In this document: positions 52,262 to 61,568 of the stretch, one piece after another
Layout of the letters: the number at the start of each line of letters is the position of its first letter
How positions within the stretch are numbered: the first letter of the stretch is position 1
NCBI RefSeq assembly: GCF_021605415.1
Contig: NZ_WKEQ01000021.1
Coordinates: 1 to 64,000 of the forward strand
Direction of reading: 5' to 3'
Length of the DNA: 64,000 bases
DNA from: Pseudomonas syringae
GTDB lineage: Bacteria; Pseudomonadota; Gammaproteobacteria; Pseudomonadales; Pseudomonadaceae
Notes under the pieces: model-generated
The model's input: only the letters and a program-made list of their open reading frames with translations
Told to the model about the DNA's origin: nothing
Databases searched by the model: none
Position numbers and translations under genes: made by a program

Positions 52262-53269
52262 TCACTGAACCGCAACCGCAGGCGTGTTCATCAACACAAC
52301 CGCAGCGGTCACCAGCAAATTGATCAGGGTCAGTGGCAGGCAGAATTTCCAGCTGAAATCCATCACCTGGTCATAACGCGGACGCGGAATGGAAGCGCGC
52401 AGCAGGATGAACAGCATGATGAAGAACGCGGTCTTCAATGCGAACCAGACGAAGGACAGTTGCGGCAGGATGCCGAACGGACCGTGCCAGCCGCCGAAGA
52501 ACAGCGTGACCAACAGCGCCGAGATCAGGATGATACCGATGTATTCGCCGACGAAGAACATGCCCCATTTCATGCCGGCGTATTCGATGTGGTAACCGTC
52601 GGCCAGTTCCTGTTCCGCTTCCGGCTGGTCGAACGGGTGACGGTGAGTCACGGCGACGCCAGCGATGAAGAAGGTACAGAAGCCGAAGAACTGCGGAATG
52701 ATGAACCACAGGTTCTGCGCCTGGTACTCGACTATGTCGCGCATGTTGAACGAGCCGACCTGCACCACGATGCCCATCAGGGCCAGGCCCATGAACACTT
52801 CGTAGGACACGGTCTGCGCCGAGGCACGCAAGCTGCCGAGGAGGGCGAACTTGTTGTTGCTCGACCAGCCGGCGAACAGCACTGCGTAGACCGACAGACC
52901 GGCCATGGCGAAGAAGAACAGCAGGCCGATGTTCAGATCCGCCACGCCCCAGGTCGGGGTGATCGGGATGACCGCGAAGGCGATCAGCAAGGCGGACATG
53001 GCCACGACCGGTGCCAGGGTGAAGATCACCTTGTCGGCAAACGGTGGCGTCCAGTCTTCCTTGAAGAACATCTTGAGCATGTCGGCGGCGATCTGGAACA
53101 TGCCGAACGGACCGACGCGGTTCGGACCGTAACGATCCTGCCACCAGCCCAGCAAACGACGTTCGACAAAGCTGAGCAACGCACCGGCGACCACGACGGC
53201 CAGCAGGATGACGATGGCTTTGATGACCGTCAGGATCACATCGATCACTTCAGGGGTGAACCAGGTCAT
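52262..53269 (-). CDS. nuoH: NADH-quinone oxidoreductase subunit H
   Basis: This 335-residue, eight-helix subunit forms the quinone-binding cavity entrance at the junction of the peripheral and membrane arms. Motifs are LLSFVERRLLGWWQDRYGPNRVGPFG, QTVSYEVFMGL, HRHPFDQPEAEQELADGYHIEYAGMKWGMFFVGEY and RASIPRPRYDQVMD. The length is standard (325-340). Its start overlaps the nuoG stop by 4 nt. Confidence 0.97.
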   Translation of the reverse strand: MTWFTPEVIDVILTVIKAIVILLAVVVAGALLSFVERRLLGWWQDRYGPNRVGPFGMFQIAADMLKMFFKEDWTPPFADKVIFTLAPVVAMSALLIAFAVIPITPTWGVADLNIGLLFFFAMAGLSVYAVLFAGWSSNNKFALLGSLRASAQTVSYEVFMGLALMGIVVQVGSFNMRDIVEYQAQNLWFIIPQFFGFCTFFIAGVAVTHRHPFDQPEAEQELADGYHIEYAGMKWGMFFVGEYIGIILISALLVTLFFGGWHGPFGILPQLSFVWFALKTAFFIMLFILLRASIPRPRYDQVMDFSWKFCLPLTLINLLVTAAVVLMNTPAVAVQ

Positions 53270-55980
53270 TGCGCTGCCTCCTGCAGACCGTCGACGGATA
53301 CGCCGGCGAATGCCGGTGGAATGCCGGCGATGCCTGCTGGCAAGGCCACCAGACCTGCGCCCAGTTCTTCATTGATGCGCAGCGGCAGACGCAGGGTCTG
53401 ACCGGCCACGTTCAAGCTCAACAGGGCGCCGTCGTTGACGCCCAGGCGATCCGCTTCGGACTTCGCCAGAGCAACATAGGCGGCCGGAATGCGTTCCTGA
53501 ACCGGAGCGGCTTTTGAAGAGTTTTCTTCGCTGCCGAACAGGTGGAAGAACGGTACGGCTTGCCAGGTACCCGGCGCCGGGTTGAACGCACGCGGCGCAG
53601 CAGCGAACCAGTTCAGCGAATCACCGTTGCTTTCGATCAGGCGCGTGCCCGGGTCGCCAGCGCGGATGTGACCACCGACTTCGTCCTGGAACTTGTTCCA
53701 CGCCTGTGGCGAGTTCCAGCCCGGCGACCAGGCAAACGGCACTTGCTGATGCGGTTCAACGGAGCCCGAGTAACCTTCCATGGAGAAGGCGAACGCGGTG
53801 TCTTTGTCTTGCGGGGTGCGTGGTTCGTGAACACTGATGTCGGCGCGCATCGCGGTGCGACCGGAGTAACGCAGCGGTTCACGGGCCAGTTTCATGCCCT
53901 TGATGCGGAACGCGGCGGACGGTGCGGCATCGACGATGCGCGCCAGTTGCGCGGTGCTCGACGCCACGGCAGCGGTGACGTGGTCGAGTTGCGTCCAGTC
54001 CACAGGCTTATTCAGCAGAGTCGCGCGCAGGGCGTGCAGCCAGCGCCAGCCTTCGTGAACCAGGATGCTCGCGTCCAGGTATTGCGGATCGAAAACCTGG
54101 AAGAAGCGCTGGGCGCGACCTTCCTGGCTGACCAGCGTACCGTCGCCTTCGGCGAAGCTCGCCGCTGGCAGCACCAGGTCGGCGCGATCAGTGGTAGCGG
54201 TCTTCTGATGGTCGGCGACAATCAGCACTTTGGCGGCGTTCAGCGCGGCATCGACCTTGGCGTTGTCGGTGCGGGTGTACAGATCGTTTTCCAGCACGAC
54301 GATCGCGTCAGCCTTGCCGTCGATCACGGCTTGCAGCGCGGCGTCGACCGATTCGCCACCGAGCATGGCCAGGCCGAGGCTGTTGGCTTCCGGCACGATC
54401 AGGCTGATGGAACCGTTCTTCTCGCGCAGCTTCAGTGCCTTGGCGATGTTCGCAGCGGCTTCGATCAGGGCTTTGGAGCCCAGCGAAGTACCGGCGATGA
54501 TCAGCGGGCGTTTGGCGGCGAGCAGGGCGTCGGCGATGCGCTTGGCCAGATCGAGTGCCTCGGTGTCCAGACCTTCAACGGCCGGGGCACTGGCATCCAG
54601 CGCGTGAGCCACGGCGAAACCGATGCGCGCCAGATCGTCGGGCGCGGCGTGAACGCATTCTTCGGCGATATCGTCGAGCTTGGTTTCTGCCAGGCTGGCG
54701 ATGAACAGCGGGTTCAGCGCGTGCTGGCCGATGTTCTTCACGGCGGCGTCGAGCCAAGGCTGAACGCGCATGGCATCGGCCATTTCTTCGGCCTTGCCCT
54801 TGACCGACTGACGAAGGGACAACGCCATACGGGCGGCGGTCTGGGTCAGGTCTTCACCGAGGACGAACACGGCGTCGTGGTCTTCGATGTCGCGCATGTT
54901 TGGCACGGGCAGGGGGCTGTCTTTGAGGACTTGCAGCACCAGGCGAATGCGTTCCAGCTCGGAGGCTTCGATACCGCTGTAGAAGTGCTCGGCACCGACC
55001 AGTTCGCGCAACGCATAGTTGCTTTCGAGGCTGGCACGCGGCGAACCGATACCGACGATGTTGCGACCGCGCAGCAATTCGGCAGCGTTGTCCAGCGCAG
55101 CGTCGAGGCTCAGCTTGGTGCCGTTGGCCAGCAGCGGCTGGCGCGGACGGTCGGTGCGGTTGACGTAGCCATAACCGAAACGGCCACGGTCGCACAGGAA
55201 ATACTGGTTCACCGAACCGTTGTAGCGGTTTTCGATGCGGCGCAGTTCGCCGTAGCGCTCGCCCGGGGAAATGTTGCAACCGCTGGAGCAGCCATGGCAG
55301 ATGCTTGGCGAGAACTGCATGTCCCATTTGCGGTTGTAGCGCTCGGAGTGAGTCTTGTCGGTGAACACACCGGTCGGGCAGACCTCGGTGAGGTTGCCGG
55401 AGAACTCGCTTTCGAGGGTGCCGTCTTCAACGCGACCGAAGTACACGTTGTCGTGGGCGCCGAATACGCCGAGGTCGGTGCCGCCGGCGTAGTCCTTGTA
55501 GAAACGCACGCAGCGGTAGCAAGCGATGCAGCGGTTCATTTCGTGGGAAATGAACGGGCCCAGTTGCTGGTTTTGGTGGGTGCGCTTGGTGAAGCGGTAA
55601 CGGCGCTCGTTGTGGCCGGTCATTACCGTCATGTCTTGCAGGTGGCAGTGACCGCCTTCTTCGCACACAGGGCAGTCGTGCGGGTGGTTGGTCATCAGCC
55701 ATTCGACAACGCTGGCGCGGAACGCCTTGGATTCTTCATCTTCGATGGAGATCCAGGTGTTGTCGGTGGCCGGGGTCATGCAGGACATGACGATGCGACC
55801 ACGGGTGTCGTTTTCGTCGGTGTACTGCTTGACCGCGCACTGGCGGCAAGCCCCGACGCTACCTAGCGCGGGGTGCCAGCAGAAATATGGAATGTCGAGG
55901 CCCAGCGACAGACATGCCTGTAACAGGTTGTCTGCCCCGTCGACTTCGAGCGCTTTGCCGTCTACGTGGATAGTGGCCAT
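53266..55980 (-). CDS. nuoG: NADH-quinone oxidoreductase subunit G
   Basis: This 904-residue iron-sulfur subunit has an N-terminal 2Fe-2S domain (CWHPALGSVGACRQC), the His-ligated N5 motif (HPHDCPVCEEGGHC) and N4 (CIACYRC). The extra N7 cluster found in E. coli-type enzymes is also present (CHGCSSGC and a later cysteine in FLCDRGRFGYG). The rest is a molybdopterin-oxidoreductase-like region without a cofactor role. The length is close to E. coli NuoG (908). It is preceded by an unusual 136-bp gap holding a hairpin. Confidence 0.96.
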   Translation of the reverse strand: MATIHVDGKALEVDGADNLLQACLSLGLDIPYFCWHPALGSVGACRQCAVKQYTDENDTRGRIVMSCMTPATDNTWISIEDEESKAFRASVVEWLMTNHPHDCPVCEEGGHCHLQDMTVMTGHNERRYRFTKRTHQNQQLGPFISHEMNRCIACYRCVRFYKDYAGGTDLGVFGAHDNVYFGRVEDGTLESEFSGNLTEVCPTGVFTDKTHSERYNRKWDMQFSPSICHGCSSGCNISPGERYGELRRIENRYNGSVNQYFLCDRGRFGYGYVNRTDRPRQPLLANGTKLSLDAALDNAAELLRGRNIVGIGSPRASLESNYALRELVGAEHFYSGIEASELERIRLVLQVLKDSPLPVPNMRDIEDHDAVFVLGEDLTQTAARMALSLRQSVKGKAEEMADAMRVQPWLDAAVKNIGQHALNPLFIASLAETKLDDIAEECVHAAPDDLARIGFAVAHALDASAPAVEGLDTEALDLAKRIADALLAAKRPLIIAGTSLGSKALIEAAANIAKALKLREKNGSISLIVPEANSLGLAMLGGESVDAALQAVIDGKADAIVVLENDLYTRTDNAKVDAALNAAKVLIVADHQKTATTDRADLVLPAASFAEGDGTLVSQEGRAQRFFQVFDPQYLDASILVHEGWRWLHALRATLLNKPVDWTQLDHVTAAVASSTAQLARIVDAAPSAAFRIKGMKLAREPLRYSGRTAMRADISVHEPRTPQDKDTAFAFSMEGYSGSVEPHQQVPFAWSPGWNSPQAWNKFQDEVGGHIRAGDPGTRLIESNGDSLNWFAAAPRAFNPAPGTWQAVPFFHLFGSEENSSKAAPVQERIPAAYVALAKSEADRLGVNDGALLSLNVAGQTLRLPLRINEELGAGLVALPAGIAGIPPAFAGVSVDGLQEAAQ

Positions 55981-56078
55981 GGTTCAAAGGTCTTCGTTGG
56001 CCCGGTGTCAGCGGGCGTGGCTAATGGAATCTTGTTATCCGTCCGAATCCAAACAGCCCCGCGAGGCGTCATCGGACG

Positions 56079-56108
56079 AAAGACGAAGGGCACGGACCCT
56101 TCGTCTTT
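56079..56108. terminator. terminator-like hairpin inside the nuo operon
   Basis: AAAGACGAAGGG (56079-56090) pairs with CCCTTCGTCTTT (56097-56108) in the 136-bp nuoF-nuoG gap. On the minus strand, the operon's direction, the tail is TTTCGTCC, so it is a weak terminator. On the plus strand the T-tract is better. It may act as an attenuator or as an mRNA-stability structure between nuoF and nuoG. Confidence 0.6.
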
Positions 56109-56116
56109 TTAAAGCG

Positions 56117-57472
56117 TTAAGCGCCGACTACGATCGGCTGTGCCAGAGGCGGGACGGTGGCGCTTTTCGGCGCAATACCGGCTTCGAACTCTGAACGGAA
56201 GTATTTGATCGCGCTGCCCAATGGTTCCACGGCACCCGGTGCGTGAGCACAGAAGGTTTTGCCTGGGCCGAGGAAACCGACCAGACCGAGCAAGGTCTCG
56301 ATGTCGCCCGGCTGGCCTTCACCGTTTTCGATGGCCATCAGCAGCTTGACGCTCCATGGCAAGCCATCGCGGCAAGGGGTGCAGAAACCGCACGACTCAC
56401 GGGCAAAGAACTGCTCCATGTTGCGCAGCAGCGAGACCATGTTGACGCTGTCGTCCACCGCCATCGCCAGGCCGGTACCCATCCGGGTACCCACTTTGGC
56501 AATGCCGCCGGCATACATCTGCGCGTCGAGGTGTTCCGGCAAGAGGAAACCGGTACCGGCGCCACCTGGCTGCCAGGCCTTGAGCTTGAAGCCGTCGCGC
56601 ATGCCGCCAGCGTAGTCTTCAAACAGTTCGCGACCGGTCACGCCGAATGGCAATTCCCACAGCCCCGGGTTCTTCACTTTGCCGGAGAAGCCCATGAGCT
56701 TGGTGCCCATGTCTTCACTGCCGTCGCGGGCCAGCGATTTGTACCAATCAACGCCGTCGGCAATGATCGCCGGCACGTTGCACAGGGTTTCAACGTTATT
56801 CACGCACGTCGGCTTGCCCCACACGCCAACGGCAGCAGGGAAGGGCGGCTTGGAGCGCGGATTGGCGCGGCGGCCTTCGAGGGAGTTGATCAGTGCGGTT
56901 TCTTCACCGCAGATGTAACGCCCGGCACCGGTGTGGACGAACAGTTCGAAATCAAAGCCTGAACCCAGAATGTTCTTGCCCAGCAGGCCTGCTGCCTTGG
57001 CTTCTTCCACGGCACGGTTGAGGTGCTTGGCGGCGGTGGTGTATTCGCCGCGCAGGAAGATGTAGCCACGGTAGGTTTTCAGCGCGCGGGCACTGATCAG
57101 CATGCCTTCGATCAGCAGATGGGGCAGTTGCTCCATCAGCATGCGGTCTTTCCAGGTGTTCGGCTCCATTTCATCCGCGTTGCACAGCAGGTAGCGGATG
57201 TCGATGGATTCGTCTTTGGGCATCAGGCCCCACTTCACGCCAGTGGGGAAGCCTGCACCGCCGCGACCTTTCAGGCCGGCGTCCTTCACGGTCTGGACAA
57301 TGTCGTCCTGAGCCATGTCGGCGAAGGCTTTGCGCGCAGCGGCGTAACCGTTCTTGGCCTGGTATTCGTCGAGCCACACGGCTTCGCCGTCGTCACGCAG
57401 ACGCCAGGTCAGCGGGTGAGTCTCGGCCGAACGCTTGATCAGGTTGGCCGGGCCGAAAGATGTCAGGGTCAT
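56117..57472 (-). CDS. nuoF: NADH-quinone oxidoreductase subunit F
   Basis: This 451-residue subunit binds NADH and FMN and holds cluster N3. The nucleotide-binding loop is GLKGRGGAGFPTGVKW (about residues 67-82) and YICGEETALINSLEG follows. The 4Fe-4S motif is ESCGFCTPCRDG (about 359-370). The length is standard (445). Its start overlaps the nuoE stop by 4 nt. Confidence 0.97.
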   Translation of the reverse strand: MTLTSFGPANLIKRSAETHPLTWRLRDDGEAVWLDEYQAKNGYAAARKAFADMAQDDIVQTVKDAGLKGRGGAGFPTGVKWGLMPKDESIDIRYLLCNADEMEPNTWKDRMLMEQLPHLLIEGMLISARALKTYRGYIFLRGEYTTAAKHLNRAVEEAKAAGLLGKNILGSGFDFELFVHTGAGRYICGEETALINSLEGRRANPRSKPPFPAAVGVWGKPTCVNNVETLCNVPAIIADGVDWYKSLARDGSEDMGTKLMGFSGKVKNPGLWELPFGVTGRELFEDYAGGMRDGFKLKAWQPGGAGTGFLLPEHLDAQMYAGGIAKVGTRMGTGLAMAVDDSVNMVSLLRNMEQFFARESCGFCTPCRDGLPWSVKLLMAIENGEGQPGDIETLLGLVGFLGPGKTFCAHAPGAVEPLGSAIKYFRSEFEAGIAPKSATVPPLAQPIVVGA

Positions 57473-57966
57473 ACGTAGCCCTCGAGCAGTTTGGCGACGC
57501 CAGCAGGCTGCACATCACCAAAGGTGTCGTCGTCGATCATCAGCGCCGGTGCCTTGTCGCAGTTGCCGAGGCAGCAGACAGGCAGCAGGGTGAAACGACC
57601 GTCTGTGGTGGTCTGACCCAGGCCGATGCCCAGATTGTTCTGGATTTCGCTGACCACCGATTCATGGCCCCCGATGTAGCAGACCATGCTGTCGCAGACG
57701 CGAATGATGTGACGGCCGACCGGCTGACGGAAGATCTGGCTGTAGAACGTCGCCACGCCTTCAACGTCGCTCGCCGGGATGCCGAGGATCTCGCCGATCG
57801 CGTAGAGGGCGCCGTCCGGCACCCAGCCGCGTTCTTTCTGAACGATCTTCAGGGCTTCGATCGACGCCGCGCGCGGGTCTTCGTAGTGATGCAACTCGTG
57901 CTCAATGGCCGAGCGCTCGGTTTCACTGAGGGTGAAACGGTCTGTCTGGATAAGCGTGCTGTTCAT
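57469..57966 (-). CDS. nuoE: NADH-quinone oxidoreductase subunit E
   Basis: This 165-residue thioredoxin-fold subunit holds the 2Fe-2S cluster N1a. Its ligands are in IRVCDSMVCYIGG and PVCCLGNCDKAPAL. ATG 57966 is the family start (MNSTLIQTDRFTL). A long open frame upstream on the same strand lies within nuoCD and is not part of the gene. It lies 2 bp after the nuoCD stop. Confidence 0.96.
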   Translation of the reverse strand: MNSTLIQTDRFTLSETERSAIEHELHHYEDPRAASIEALKIVQKERGWVPDGALYAIGEILGIPASDVEGVATFYSQIFRQPVGRHIIRVCDSMVCYIGGHESVVSEIQNNLGIGLGQTTTDGRFTLLPVCCLGNCDKAPALMIDDDTFGDVQPAGVAKLLEGYV

Positions 57967-57968
57967 GC

Positions 57969-59753
57969 TTAGCGGTCCACGTCGGCCATAACGAAGTCGA
58001 TACTGCCCAGGTACGCGATCAAGTCCGCGACCATGCTGCCTTTGATCACCGAAGGGATCTGCTGCAGATGCGGGAAGCTTGGGGTGCGAATCCGGGTGCG
58101 GTAGCTCATGGTGCCGCCGTCGCTCGTCAGGTAGTAACTGTTGATGCCCTTGGTCGCTTCGATCATCTGGAAGGATTCGTTGGCCGGCATGACCGGGCCC
58201 CACGAAACCTGCAGGAAGTGCGTGATCAGGGTCTCGATGTGTTGCAGCGTGCGCTCTTTGGGCGGCGGCGTGGTCAGCGGGTGATCCGCCTTGTACGGGC
58301 CTTCCGGCATGTTGCGCATGCACTGGTCGATGATCTTGATGCTCTGGCGCATCTCTTCGACGCGCACCATGCAGCGGTCATACGCATCGCCATTGGCGGC
58401 CAGCGGCACTTCAAACTCGAAGTTCTCGTAGCCGGAGTATGGACGCGCTTTACGCAGGTCGAAGTCGCAACCGGTCGAACGCAGGCCGGCACCGGTGACG
58501 CCCCATTCCAGGGCTTCTTTGGTGTTGTAGGCTGCCACGCCGATGGTACGACCCTTGAGAATGCTGTTTTGCAGGGCGGCCTTGGTGTATTCGTCGAGGC
58601 GCTTTGGCAGCCATTCAACGAAATCTTTCACCAGTTTGTCCCAGCCGCGTGGCAGGTCGTGCGCGACGCCACCGATGCGGTACCAGGCCGGGTGCAGACG
58701 GAAACCGGTGATGGCTTCGATCACCGTGTACGCCTTTTGGCGGTCGGTGAACGTGAAGAACACCGGGGTCATGGCGCCGACGTCCTGGATGTAAGTCCCC
58801 AGGAACAGCAGGTGGCTGGTGATCCGGAAGAACTCGGCCATCATGATGCGGATGGTATCGACCTTCTCGGGCACTTTGATGCCGGCCAGCTTCTCGACCG
58901 AGAGCACGTACGGCAGGTTGTTCATCACGCCGCCGAGGTAGTCGATACGGTCGGTGTACGGGATGAAGCTGTGCCAGGACTGACGCTCGGCCATCTTCTC
59001 GGCACCACGGTGGTGGTAACCGATGTCCGGGACGCAGTCGACGATCTCTTCGCCGTCCAGTTGCAGAATGATACGGAAGGCACCGTGGGCCGAAGGGTGG
59101 TTCGGGCCCAGGTTGAGGAACATGTAATCCTCATTCGCGCCGGAACGCTTCATGCCCCAGTCTTCAGGACGGAAGCGTGCGGCTTCTTCCTCAAGCTGTT
59201 GCTTGGCGAGGTTCAGGCTGAACGGATCGAATTCGGTGGCGCGCGCCGGGAAATCCTTGCGCAGCGGGTGACCTTCCCAAGTCGGCGGCATCATGATGCG
59301 CGACAGGTGCGGGTGACCTTTGAAGTCGATGCCGAACATGTCCCAGACTTCGCGTTCGTACCAGTTGGCGTTCGGCCAGATGCCGGTGACGGTCGGCACG
59401 CTGAGATCGCTCTCGGACAAGGCGACCTTGATCATCACGTCACTGTTACGTTCGATCGACATCAGGTGATAGAACACAGTGAAGTCGGCATCGCCTGGCA
59501 GCCCTTGACGCTTGGTGCGCAGACGCTCATCCACGCCGTGCAGGTCATAGAGCATGACGTACGGCTTGGGCAGGTTGCGCAGGAAGGTCAGGACTTCGAC
59601 GAGTTTGGCGCGGGCAACCCAAAGCACCGGCATGCCGGTGCGAGTTGCCTGGGCGGTGAACGCCTCAGGGCCAAAACGGGTGTTCAATTCGACGACCACA
59701 TCCTGGTCGTCTGCCTTATAAGGCGGGATGTACAGAGCGCTGCCTGTAGTCAT
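57969..59753 (-). CDS. nuoCD: fused NADH-quinone oxidoreductase subunit C/D
   Basis: This 594-residue protein joins the NuoC 30-kDa domain (about residues 1-190, with YEREVWDMFGIDFKGHPHLSRIMMP) to the NuoD 49-kDa domain. NuoD hosts the quinone-binding site (LGPNHPSAHGAFRIILQLDGEEI; RGWDKLVKDF; SDGGTMSYRTRIRTPSF). The fusion is normal for gammaproteobacteria (E. coli 600). The start at 59753 matches MTTGSALYIPP. It follows nuoB after 73 bp. Confidence 0.97.
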   Translation of the reverse strand: MTTGSALYIPPYKADDQDVVVELNTRFGPEAFTAQATRTGMPVLWVARAKLVEVLTFLRNLPKPYVMLYDLHGVDERLRTKRQGLPGDADFTVFYHLMSIERNSDVMIKVALSESDLSVPTVTGIWPNANWYEREVWDMFGIDFKGHPHLSRIMMPPTWEGHPLRKDFPARATEFDPFSLNLAKQQLEEEAARFRPEDWGMKRSGANEDYMFLNLGPNHPSAHGAFRIILQLDGEEIVDCVPDIGYHHRGAEKMAERQSWHSFIPYTDRIDYLGGVMNNLPYVLSVEKLAGIKVPEKVDTIRIMMAEFFRITSHLLFLGTYIQDVGAMTPVFFTFTDRQKAYTVIEAITGFRLHPAWYRIGGVAHDLPRGWDKLVKDFVEWLPKRLDEYTKAALQNSILKGRTIGVAAYNTKEALEWGVTGAGLRSTGCDFDLRKARPYSGYENFEFEVPLAANGDAYDRCMVRVEEMRQSIKIIDQCMRNMPEGPYKADHPLTTPPPKERTLQHIETLITHFLQVSWGPVMPANESFQMIEATKGINSYYLTSDGGTMSYRTRIRTPSFPHLQQIPSVIKGSMVADLIAYLGSIDFVMADVDR

Positions 59754-59826
59754 GGTTATTTTTTCGCTTTCGGTCAACGTAAAGAATGAAGCCAGCTTCT
59801 CGTTTCTTTGTAAGAACAGATCTGGA

Positions 59827-60501
59827 TCAGACTTCGTCAGGGCTGCGCAGGTTGGTGACTGCGATTCGCTGTTCGCGGCGCGCATCCTTCTGCGAAGGCA
59901 TGTCGGCGCGATAAACGCCTTGATCGCCAACGACCCAAGACAATGGGCGACGCTCCTGGCCAATCGATTCCTGCAACAGCATCAAGCCTTGCAGGAATGC
60001 TTCTGGACGGGGCGGGCAGCCAGGCACGTAGACATCGACGGGCAGGAACTTGTCCACCCCCTGAACCACGGAGTAGATGTCGTACATGCCACCGGAGTTG
60101 GCGCACGAACCCATGGAGATAACCCATTTCGGCTCGAGCATTTGCTCGTAGAGACGCTGAATGATCGGCGCCATCTTGATGAAGCAGGTACCGGCGATAA
60201 CCATGAAGTCGGCCTGACGCGGCGATGCCCGGATCACTTCGGCGCCGAAGCGCGCGATGTCGTGGGGCGCCGTGAAGGCGGTGGTCATTTCCACATAGCA
60301 GCACGACAGGCCGAAGTTATACGGCCACAGGGAGTTTTTACGTCCCCAGTTGACCGCGCCACTCAGCACGTCTTCCAGCTTGCCCATGAAAATGTTTTTG
60401 TGGACTTGATCTTCTAACGGATCGGAAACGGTTTCCCGTTCGCCAATCGGATACTGCTCGTTAGGAGCATCGGGGTCGATCCTGGTGAGATTGTATTGCA
60501 T
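59827..60501 (-). CDS. nuoB: NADH-quinone oxidoreductase subunit B
   Basis: This 224-residue subunit carries cluster N2, the last in the chain before quinone. Ligands are the tandem cysteines in GLSCCYVEMT, GSCANSGGMYD and VPGCPPRPEAFLQGL. ATG 60501 (MQYNLTRIDP) is preferred over an upstream TTG. It lies 10 bp after nuoA. Confidence 0.97.
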   Translation of the reverse strand: MQYNLTRIDPDAPNEQYPIGERETVSDPLEDQVHKNIFMGKLEDVLSGAVNWGRKNSLWPYNFGLSCCYVEMTTAFTAPHDIARFGAEVIRASPRQADFMVIAGTCFIKMAPIIQRLYEQMLEPKWVISMGSCANSGGMYDIYSVVQGVDKFLPVDVYVPGCPPRPEAFLQGLMLLQESIGQERRPLSWVVGDQGVYRADMPSQKDARREQRIAVTNLRSPDEV

Positions 60502-60511
60502 TGCCAAAGCC

Positions 60512-60925
60512 TCATTGTTTCAGCTTCGCCTGCCGCTTGCGACGAGCTTCCGGAGCCCAGTCAAGGGCGCCCACTCGGAACAGGTAGACAAGACCTGCCA
60601 ACAGAATTGCTATGAAAACGAGAGCTTCGACGAATCCGGTCCAGCCGCTTTCGCGGACGGACACAGACCATGCAAAGAGAAAGAGGGCTTCGATATCGAA
60701 GATCACGAAGAGCATCGCGACCAGATAGAATTTGGCTGAGAGCCGCAAGCGGGCGCCACCGGTAGGTAGCATGCCCGACTCGAACGGTTCGTTTTTGCTG
60801 CGACCCCAGGCTTTTGACCCGAGGAGGCTGGAGACGCCAAGCATGAAGGCGCAAAGGCCGACAACGCCCAGAAGGAAAATGGCAAAGCCCCAGTTGTGGG
60901 CCATGAGTCCTGTCGCTTCGGGCAT
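60512..60925 (-). CDS. nuoA: NADH-quinone oxidoreductase subunit A
   Basis: This 137-residue, three-helix subunit is the first gene of the nuo operon. The conserved loop FESGMLPTGGARLRLSAKFYLVAMLFVIFDIEALFLFAW contacts the quinone site. The start at 60925 has AAGGA upstream; longer in-frame openings lie in the leader. The operon promoter is about 90-115 bp upstream. Confidence 0.96.
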   Translation of the reverse strand: MPEATGLMAHNWGFAIFLLGVVGLCAFMLGVSSLLGSKAWGRSKNEPFESGMLPTGGARLRLSAKFYLVAMLFVIFDIEALFLFAWSVSVRESGWTGFVEALVFIAILLAGLVYLFRVGALDWAPEARRKRQAKLKQ

Positions 60926-61012
60926 GCTGGTAATCCTTAACAGAGAGCAAAGGTCTCTGAGCTTGAAAAGAAATAAGGCAGTGACGATATGTCGCAGCAA
61001 TCAATCGAGCTG

Positions 61013-61041
61013 ATTTTATGGCTAAACACCCGGCAAGTAAA
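61013..61041 (-). promoter_or_regulatory. likely sigma-70 promoter of the nuo operon
   Basis: The minus strand has TTTACT (61041-61036), a 17-bp spacer and TAAAAT (61018-61013). The predicted start near 61006 gives an 80-nt leader. The roughly 550-bp gap between nuoA and the aceA terminator otherwise holds an AT-rich stretch (about 61040-61250) and a REP element. No gene was found in it. Confidence 0.55.
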
Positions 61042-61349
61042 ATTCCTATAGCGAAATTATTTATTGGAATAAGGACATTACGCACCTTCGAGGCGGTGCG
61101 GCCCATGCGTTGCGGGCATTAGGCAGGTTTCAGAGAATTATGTTTTGTAGGGAATGTAACGAACATAGTTGTGGTTAAATGATAATTGATATCGTTTGAG
61201 GCGGTTTTGTAACTATTTAACGGGTCAATAGACGGAAAGTTGTCTTACATGCGCGTTACTGCAAGTAGCGGCGGCGCTCGTTTTAACTGATTTTTGTGAT
61301 GCAGATGCCGCGCTGGATCAATGTTTTGCACTGATGATCACCGCTGACC

Positions 61350-61442
61350 CCTGTAGGAATGAGCCTGCTCGCGAAAGCGCAGTGTCAGCTTGCGCATGAG
61401 GTGACTGTTCCGCCGCCTTCGCGAGCAAGCCCGCTCCCACAG
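61350..61442. repeat. paired REP-like element
   Basis: CCTGTAGGAATGAGCCTGCT and its inverse, ending CCGCTCCCACAGG, form the outer arms, with GCGCAGTG... between. It belongs to the GTAGGAGCGAGC family and lies between the nuo and aceA regions. Confidence 0.75.
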
Positions 61443-61471
61443 GTTTTTGTGGTGCTTGGGAAATCGCGGGC

Positions 61472-61498
61472 AAAAAAACGCCCCGAACAAGTCGGGGC
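61472..61498 (-). terminator. intrinsic terminator of aceA
   Basis: On the minus strand GCCCCGA and TCGGGGC (61498-61492 and 61486-61480) form a 7-bp stem around a 5-nt loop, followed by CG and a run of seven T residues. It lies about 70 bp past the aceA stop. Confidence 0.88.
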
Positions 61499-61568
61499 AT
61501 CAGTTTTGCGGCTCTGCGGTTAGCTTTTTATTCGATCCGCAGGGGCCGTTTGCTCAGGCGACGCTGAA

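Noticed and set aside
53542..55866. Long open frame antisense to nuoG
   Set aside because: It is a shadow of nuoG on the other strand; complex I motifs are complete in the nuoG frame.
61181..61199. Fur-box-like GATAATTGATATC sequence upstream of nuoA
   Set aside because: Only about 10 of 19 positions match the Fur consensus in the best register; likely chance in an AT-rich stretch.
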